This document shows positions 18,401 through 27,400 of a stretch of DNA of 64,000 nucleotides, in pieces (positions within the stretch are counted from its first letter, which is position 1; each line of letters starts with the position of its first letter). The notes beneath the pieces were generated by a model. It did not search any database and was not told where the DNA came from. It saw nothing but the letters and a program-made list of their open reading frames with translations. The DNA comes from Misgurnus anguillicaudatus (lineage: Eukaryota; Chordata; Actinopteri; Cypriniformes; Cobitidae): contig NC_073340.2 of NCBI RefSeq assembly GCF_027580225.2, forward strand, positions 38,120,830-38,184,829, in the 5' to 3' direction. Made by a program: the position numbers and the translations under genes.

Positions 18401-21400
18401 AAGGACTCGTCATCATGGGATATCAGTCCCACCACAGCCGTATCATCAGCAAACTTCACGATATGACTACCCGGATACTTAGCTGAGCAGTCATATGTTA
18501 GAAGGGTGTACAGCAGGGGACTCAGGACACATCCCTGGGGGGAGCCGATGTTAAGGGTGACAGAGGAAGATGAAATGCCATGGATTTTAACTGATTGTGA
18601 CCTATTTGTTAAAAAATCATGAACCCAATTACAAAGTGACGGCTTAAGTCCCAGTAAAAGCAATTTATTTACTAAAGTTTGTGGAACAATCGTGTTGAAG
18701 GCTGAACTAAAATCCAGGAAGAGCAGCCTGACATAGGAGTCCCTATTCTCCAGGTGGGTGAGAGCAGAGTGGATAACTGATGAAACTGCGTCCGATGCAG
18801 ACCTGTTCTCCCTGTAGGCATATTGATGGGGGTCCACATTAACATCAATAATATCCTTCATGTGGGCCATAACCAGCCTTTCAAAGCATTTCATGACTAT
18901 CGGTGTCAGGGCCACAGGACGAAAATCATTCATGCATGTTACGGCCGAGCTTTTTGGAACAGGGATAATAGTTGATGTTTTGAAACACACTGGCACCACA
19001 GCCTGGGAGAGTGACAAATTAAAGATGTCAGTTAGCACTCCAGCCAGTTCATGAGCACAGTCCTTCAGAACCCTGCCTGGGATATTATCTGGGCCTGCTG
19101 CTTTCCGTTTCTTAATTCCCAGCAGTGTTTTCCTTACATCCTCAACGGACACACTTAAAGGCAATTCACCTGGGTGGTGTTTAAGTCCAGAAAAAGGGGT
19201 GGCATTTGCGGTCTCAAAGCGGGCATAGAATGTGTTTAAGGTATCAGGAAGTGATGGATCCTGAGGGCAACCATCATCTCTCCTGCTATATGCAGTAATG
19301 TTCTGGATGCATTTCCACATTCTACGTGGGTCATTGGTGGAAAAATGACCCTGTATTTTCTGTGCATATTTAGCCTTTGCCTTCCTAATCCCCACATCTA
19401 AATCCCTCCTCGCCTTTCTCAGTGCAAGTGCGTCCCCCGTCCTAAAGGCTAAATCCCGTGCCTTTATAAGACAATGCACCCCTCCATTCAACCAGGGTTT
19501 CTGATTTGGACAGATAGTAATCTTCCTGGTAGTAGTAACATCATCAGTACATTTACTAATGTAACTACAAACAGAAGATGCATATTCCTCTAGGTCCACT
19601 CCACCAACACTGGTTGCTGCTTCTCGGAAAATCTGCCAGTTGGTGCGCTCAAAGCAGTCCTGGAGGATAAAGTCGGCTCCCTCTGGCCACACCGTGATGG
19701 CTTTAACCATAGGCTTGATGTCTTTCAGCAAGGGACGATGAGCTGGAACCAGCAAGATGGACATGTGGTCAGAAAAACCCAATTGGGGGCGGGGCACCGC
19801 TCTGTATGCTTCCCGTCTGTTAGTATACACACAGTCCAGCATGTTGTTCCCCCTGGTTGGTATGGAGACGTGTTGATGGAACTGAGGCAGGACCTCTCTC
19901 AAATTTACATGATTAAAATCCCCTGCTGCCACAAAAAATGCATCTGGATGTTTGTTCTGTAACGTACCGATATGGTCGTGAAGTTCCCCAAGAGCCGTGC
20001 TAACATTAGCACTCGGGGGGATATAAACAGCCACAATAAACACAACTGTGAACTCCCGGGGCAGATAATTTGGTCTGCATTTCAATGTCAGATATTCCAC
20101 CGCTTCAGAACAGTGGCTGCTTACCGGAGAGCAATTTGTACACCAGCCTTTGTTTATGTAAACACAGAGTCCTCCTCCACGAGTTTTCCCCGAGAGATGG
20201 TTTCGGTCGGCTCGGAAGAGGAGTAAACCATCAATCTGGTAAGATGAGTCTGGATTGTTGTTGCATAACCATGTCTCCGTTAACAAAAATACACAGCAGT
20301 TCCTCATTTCCTTATAGCTGCTCAGTCTGAGTCGCATTAAGTCCATCTTGTTGTCAAGCGAGCGGACATTTGCCAAAAAAAGCGTCGGAAACATAGGTCT
20401 GTTGTTGGCCTTTAATCTGGCTATAAGACCAGCCCGCTTACCCCTCTTCTGCCTCCTTACACAGCGCTTCCTCTTTCCCTTTAGCCGGTGTATATCGCTT
20501 CTCCACCTCGCTGTGTTTAGGAGCTTTAGCCTGCCCAACGTTGCTTTAAGCTGTGGTTTAAGCGCTATGTTGGTATTATTAAGTTTAAGAAGTCCATCTA
20601 AACTATACTTTACCACACAGTTCCTCATACTGGTATTAATAAAAGGGATTTGTAATCCGCGTGCCGGTAGCTGAGAAGCCGCTGCACTGTTGCGCGCCGC
20701 CATTTCAACTTCATATGTTTAGCATGAGGAATCCAACTCTTAAACTGCATTAACAAGTCAGAATGCATGAAATATCATTAAAGGGGGGGTTTAATGGTAT
20801 TTCAAGCATTCTGACTTATTAACCCAGTTATAGAGTTGTTTCCTCATGCTAAACGTAGGCAAAGTGTCAAAACAGCAGTTGGACATGTTACAAGTATTTC
20901 TGTGCCGAATGCACTTCGCCAGGGTTCGTACAAGTTTCAGAAAGTTTTTTTCGATTACAGTTCTAACTGACGTTTCAGGGGTTTTCGATACGTATCACTT
21001 CTTTATATAGGCTTCCACCGGAAAACTTCCCCTGGAAAACCCCGCCCACCTGTCAATCAGCGGGAGACGCTAGAGCTGCTAACAGCTTATCACGCCACTC
21101 AGCTTTGTTTAATTTCAAAAGTCAACAATGGCACGAAAGAAGAAGTGTGTTTTTGGATGTAAGGAGAAGACATCCAGCCTTATGGAAACAATGAATATAG
21201 TTTATTATCTGGGGTAGCAGCGGAGTTTTGCGTGTGTGTTTGATGCAGTGGATTTTCCCAACCGGGTCATGACGAGTTGCACGCGGTAAGTAAGACTTCT
21301 GTCTTATGTTGGAAATAGTCGGGTGCATATTATATAAATGACACGAACATGTAGTGAATCATAAGTTAAAACAGTGTTGTATAGTGTTGCATGACTGGTA

Positions 21401-24400
21401 CTCGCTCCTCCCGCGGTATAACTCCTCCTTCTTCATTTTTTCGTACGTTATCGGGAAGATTCAGTAAAGCTAATCTTTCTTTTATGAATCTGATTAAACT
21501 AAAGACTCTTCAGAGATATAAAGGATGTCATATTACCCTATAGGTACTCCAGATTAACATCAGAAATGCAGAAACAGCGTGTGTTACGTGAGCTTTAATG
21601 TTAAAGGTGCTCTAAGCGAATTCACACGTTTTAGGCCATAACATTTTTTTTGTTTCATACAGTACACATCTCCTAACTGTCTGCTAGCTGCCTGTCCTCT
21701 GAACACACTGTAAAAAAACGTGGTCTCTTTAGACAGGCCAGGCTTCGCAAACTGCATCAAATACAAAGTGGTCAGACCTAGCACCACAAAACATAAAGTG
21801 TTCCAGCCAATAAACGACAAGAAGGATTTGGGAGTGGGGGTTGGACGCGTTCAGAAAGCATGGAAAGGGAGGGGAGGAGTTAGCTAAGCTCCGTTTTGTT
21901 TTGTTTGAAAACACTTCAAACGTCAACAAGAAGTGACATCACACAGATTCGCTTAGAGCGCCTTTAATGTTATTTATTTGATGTTTTGCCAACAAAAGTG
22001 CACTTACATGTAAAATGAATTTTAAAGGGGCGGTGAATTTGTCGATTTTATTGTTTTATACTGTTGTCTGATGTCTACTTATAATGCTAGCGTGGTTTTT
22101 ACATTCAAAAATATCAAAAGCAATAAGTAATACGCTATTTTATAACATGGATTAGTGGTTGTCTGGAGAAATGGTTCGTTTGAAAGGGCGGGCCGCACTG
22201 AAGACCTGGACGTAAACGCCCACTGCTATGATTGGACAGCTTCATTCCCCATCATTACATGCAGGGAAATGTTTTAAAAACATTAATGTGATAAAAATAG
22301 CAGCCGAACACAAATATGTTTGAGACACAAAAGATTCTGGGTGCTAAACATGATACACATAAATGACAATACGTATATTAAAGTAGAAACAAAACTCGAT
22401 GTGACTAAATTACCGTATACAACACACTAGGAGCGCATCAGAATCTAAACTGCGGCTGATAAATCCTTATCAATAACTTTGTATATTTCTATTGTGCTTG
22501 TGAGGTTGCGCTTACATAACGTAATGTTACATACCACAGTTATATGCTAAAAAAGCTTTGTTGAGTGTTTGACCTTTCAAACGCAACTTGCCTAAATTAC
22601 TATATACAACACAGTAAGTGGGCATCAGAATCTAATCACTAACTTTGTATATTTATTTCTACTGTTAAATTACAATCGGATTGTTAAGTGTTGTACCTTT
22701 ATTAATCTTTTAATGTTTTTAATAAGTTAAAACCAGTGATGCCACAGTTACTTTGAAAAAGTAATCTGATTACTGATTATTGATTACTCCTTTAAAAAGT
22801 AACTAAGTTACTTTACAGATTACTTGATTTTAAAAGTAACTAAGTTAGATTACAAGTTACTTTGTTAGTTACATTCCAGTAGCTGTCAACTCCCCCACTG
22901 CCTCAACATTAAAAATGACAACCAGTTTTGCCAACACTCACTTTATAGTCTTTCTTGACTTCACTTAACATAAATAGGGGAGAGCAGGGGCCATTTTCAG
23001 AAAAACTTAATTTTAAAAGCTAATGTTTTAGACAGAGATATATTTTTGCTGTGGTCAATAACTCACAAGTGGGGTCTATCAATACCAGCTGGAATTTTGA
23101 ACAAATGTAAAACGACTTCTGTATAATTTCATTTAAAAAAAAGAGTAGTGAATTGTTACTTTTGACCTTGACAGCAGGGACGAAAGTAACACACAGGTGG
23201 GTCAAAAGTAACACAACAAAACATGATAGATTTTTGTGTTACACTTGTTTTTATTAAATATATATGACTATGACCTCTTTAATATGTAACTGCAAACTTA
23301 TTTTGTCATTTATCTTTGTAAAAAATTATTAAATTACATTTTTATTTTAAATTTCAGTTTTATCAAATGTTTCAAAAGCAACCAACAGTACAAACTTAAA
23401 TTGCTGAGACAAAAAAATGCAATAGTTTGAACACTATGAAAATAAAATTAAATAAAATTAGAATAATATCAATTTTTTAACATATTATACACAGTATTAG
23501 CAGCGGGACAAAACTAACAAGTGTTACTTTTGACCAGACAAGATCTACTCACAAAATACTTTTATTTTGAAAAACTGAGAAGTCTTCAGGATGTTATATA
23601 GTAAATACCTTGTAGATTTATCAGTATTGTAACACATGAAACGAGAAACACAACGCGTTATAAGAAAAAAAAGACCGCTTTTGGAATATACTTATCATGG
23701 TTGAAAACACAGTTCTGGATGTACACGTGGAAATCGGTGAGTAAATAACGCGATATTTGACAACTCTTCAGAGGTTATGTGCTAATATGCTGTCATAGTG
23801 AGATGCAGATGTTATCAGGACTCGGAGAAAATCGCTTTGTTACTTTCGTTCTTCAACTCTCCCATACTTACTGGTTTTGCATTGAAGTCCAGCTTTTGTT
23901 GTTTGGGTAGTGGATGACCTCCTGCTCACTGCTTCGCACGCACCACCGGGTGGGACTTGCTCTTACAGTAGTTTGACTGTCTGTGCCGTGCCGCGACTCC
24001 AAATGTGTTTTTTTTAATTTGACGTAGTGTTTTTGTAGCTGCATCTCTCTTCTCTCTCCATTGTAGGTTGTTTACGTTTGTGTCGCTTACACGTGTCCTT
24101 GTGCTGAAAACGTGACTTGTCGCACACCTGACTTCACTTCCCGAGACCCAGGAAGAAATATACAAGAAAAAATATATTTTACTAAGGAAATTTTCAAAAA
24201 TAGTAACGCACAGTGACTTGGATAAGTAACTTTAATCTGATTACTGGTTTGGAAATATTAACGCGTTAGATAACTCGTTACTAAAAAAAGTGGTCAAATT
24301 AGAGCAACGCATTACTAAGTAACGCGTTACCGGCATCACTGGTTAAAACAGTCAAACATATGTGTTTAGACATGGATGTTACAACAGACATATCAAGCGA

Positions 24401-27400
24401 TCTCTTCTAACAAAGCAATAGTGAAACACAGTAACTTAAAGTTAAATATTTTACTTACTGTGTATACTGCTGTCATTTTTGTCAGATCCAATATTAGTGG
24501 TGCTTTTATTACAGTCTCTCTGCAAATCCATCATCGACTTCTTTACAAATGAATCCGCGGTACACAAAATAAACAAACACTCCCCACGCGAGCTGGAACT
24601 GCTTCAAAAACAAACTTTATCCACGCATTCCTAATGTTATGGTCTGAGCCTCCGTTATCCAGCGTCTATGTTCTCCGTTATCCAGCGACGGTTCTTCCAC
24701 AACCGAAAACTTCGTTACCATGGTTACTCTATCATAACAGATCGCTGCGTCAAAATAAAAGTCTCTCCGAAAAAATGTGTTTAAAAGTCATTTTGGTTAC
24801 ATTTGGCAATCTTTAAAGACATGTTTACTGATTGTTGAGACACACGTGTGTCACGCGAAGCTGTGGGTGGGAATTCAAAAGTGGTCGTTGTATTTGGGTC
24901 CCGGGAGGTGCTTCAATTCTACTTTGACATCATATTTCTCTGAATTCCTCACTCGGTCGTAATAGTGGCTTGGTGCCAAAAACTGTTATATTTCAGTAGC
25001 ACGGACGTTTTCAGTTCTGAAACTTGCAGGATGTTCATTTAAGTATGATGACCTCTTATATAACAAATTATCAAGTTAAAATTTACTATTTGATTCACTG
25101 CTCCTTTAAATTTGGTTTGCATTAGTACCTTTTTTTTTTACATTTTTGGAAATTGTTCACAAAGCCATGATAATATTGATAATCGTGGTGATTTTGGTCA
25201 CTATAACCGTGATGTAAAATTTTCATACTATTTCATCTCTACTCTCCAGAGAGCAGACACAGATTGTGAAAGACGCTGCGGAGCGGGCGGGAAAACGGAA
25301 ATGGATTTCTGGAATCAGTGAATCTTTTGTGAATTGGTAATGGAACACTTTGAGTGAGGGTTGCCGGTTGGTGAAAGGGGCACCCCAGCCGAGGGCAGAG
25401 GGGTTGTTTTGACAAAAAGCATAATTAAACCATGGTTACTGTAGTAAATTACATTTATAAATTAAAATTATTAAAAATGAATAAATTCTATATGGATGTG
25501 TGCATACATAAACAGTATGTTTTTATGTATGTTTTTGCTTTTTATGCACAGCATTTTCCCAGGGGCTGAGCAGTTCAGAGTACAAATATGTCCAAATATC
25601 AGGTAAAACATAACAATTATCTCTTTTTTACATGCAGCTGCTTTAACTGCTTTAATACCACTTTAATCATACGTGTTATTTTAATCTTACAGACATGAAA
25701 AGAAACCTACTGAAGTCCTTAACACATTTAAATCAGATCTGAGAGGGAAGTTTCAGTTTTTGTATGAGGGAGCATCAAAGCAGAGAAACCCAACACTCCT
25801 AAATAAGATCTACACAGAGCTCTACATCACAAAGAGTGAAAGTGGAGAGATCAGTAATGAACATGAGGTGAGACAGATTGAGACACAAACCAGAAGAACA
25901 ACAACAGAGGAGACACCAATCAAATGTAATGACATCTTTAAACCTTTACCTGAACAACACAAACACATCAGAAGTGTGCTGACAAAGGGAGTCGCTGGCA
26001 TTGGAAAAACAGTCTCTGTACAGAAGTTCATTCTGGACTGGGCTGAAGAGAAAGAGAATCAGGACGTCCACCTCATATTTCCACTTCCTTTCAGAGAGAT
26101 CAATTTGATGAAGGACAAAACACTCAGTCTTTTAGATCTTCTTCATTGTTTCTTCCCAGAGACAAAAGAAATGGAAATCTTCAGTGATGAATATAAAGTG
26201 TTGTTCATCTTTGATGGTTTGGATGAGTGTCGTCTGTTTCTGGATTTTCACAGCAGTGTGAGGTTGTGTGATGTAAGTGAATCAACCTCAGTGGACGTGA
26301 TGCTGACAAACCTCATCAAGGGGAATCTGTTTCCCTCTGCTCTCATCTGGATCACCTCCAGACCAGCAGCAGCTGATCTCATCCCCTCTGAGTGTGTTGA
26401 TCGAGTCACAGAGGTACGAGGCTTCAGTGATCCACAGAAGGAGGAATACTTCAGGAAGAGAATCAGTGATAAGAGTCTGTCTGATCAAATCATCTCACAC
26501 CTGAAGTCATCCAGGAGTCTCTACATCATGTGTCACATCCCAGTCTTCTGCTGGATTTCAGTCACTGTTCTAGAGAGAATATTGAGTGAAGCAGAGAGAA
26601 GAGAGATCCCCAAGACTCTCACTCAAATGTACACACACTTCCTGATGGCACAAATTAGCATCAAACGTGAGAAATATTCTCAGCAAGATGACACAGACAA
26701 AGAAATGATCTTCAAACTGTGTAAACTGGCTTTTGAGCAGCTTATGAAAGGCAATCTGATCTTCTATGATGAAGACCTGAGAGAGTGTGGCATTGATGTA
26801 GCAGAAGCATCAGTGTACTCAGGATTGTGTACTCAGATCTTCAGAGAGGAGTTTGGTTTGTGTCAGGGGAAAGTTTACAGCTTTGTTCATCTCAGCATTC
26901 AGGAACATCTAGCAGCTCTACATGTGCACCTTCAATTTATGAGTGAACGCACACTGTTGTATAGTCTGTTCTTTGACATCCTAGTATATTTTAAGCTTGT
27001 TGTATCTAACCTGCAGGGAGCTGTGGATGCAGCTTCACTGTGTAAAAATAAACATCTGGATCTTTTCCTCCGTTTCCTTATGGGCCTGTCAGTTGAGTCA
27101 AATCAGGCACTTTTAAAAGGTCTACTAATACCATCAAAAAACAACTCTCAAAAGAAAATGGAAGCAATCAAATACATCAAACAGAAGATCAGTGAGAATC
27201 CTTCACCAGAGATATCCATCAATCTGTTTCACTGTCTGAATGAACTGGGTGATCATTCACTAGTGGAGGAAATCCAACAATATCTAAAATCTAGGACAGT
27301 AGGAGATTCTCCCCTCTCTTACTCACAGTGGTCAGCTTTAGTGTTTATTTTACTAACCTCAGAACAGAAGATTGATGTCTTTTATCTGAATGAATTTGTT

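Larger units (their letters stand above)
17262..20781 (-). mobile_element. TTAA-type element, copy A (reverse), split by a LINE
   Basis: The pieces 17262-17518 and 20716-20781, read in reverse, align with the forward copy at 20785-21440 (shared phrases GACCCGGTTG, AAACACACACGCAAAAC, TGCTAAACATATG and GCATTCTGACTT). The LINE at 17519-20715 lies between them, so it inserted into this copy. Confidence 0.65.

Noticed and set aside
18179..20674. Several plus-strand ORFs between 18.2 and 20.7 kb
   Set aside because: All are antisense shadows of the LINE ORF.
25112..25321. 69-codon ORF before the NACHT exon
   Set aside because: No domain; the part AGAGAGCAGACACAG could be a first exon of another transcript but nothing supports it.
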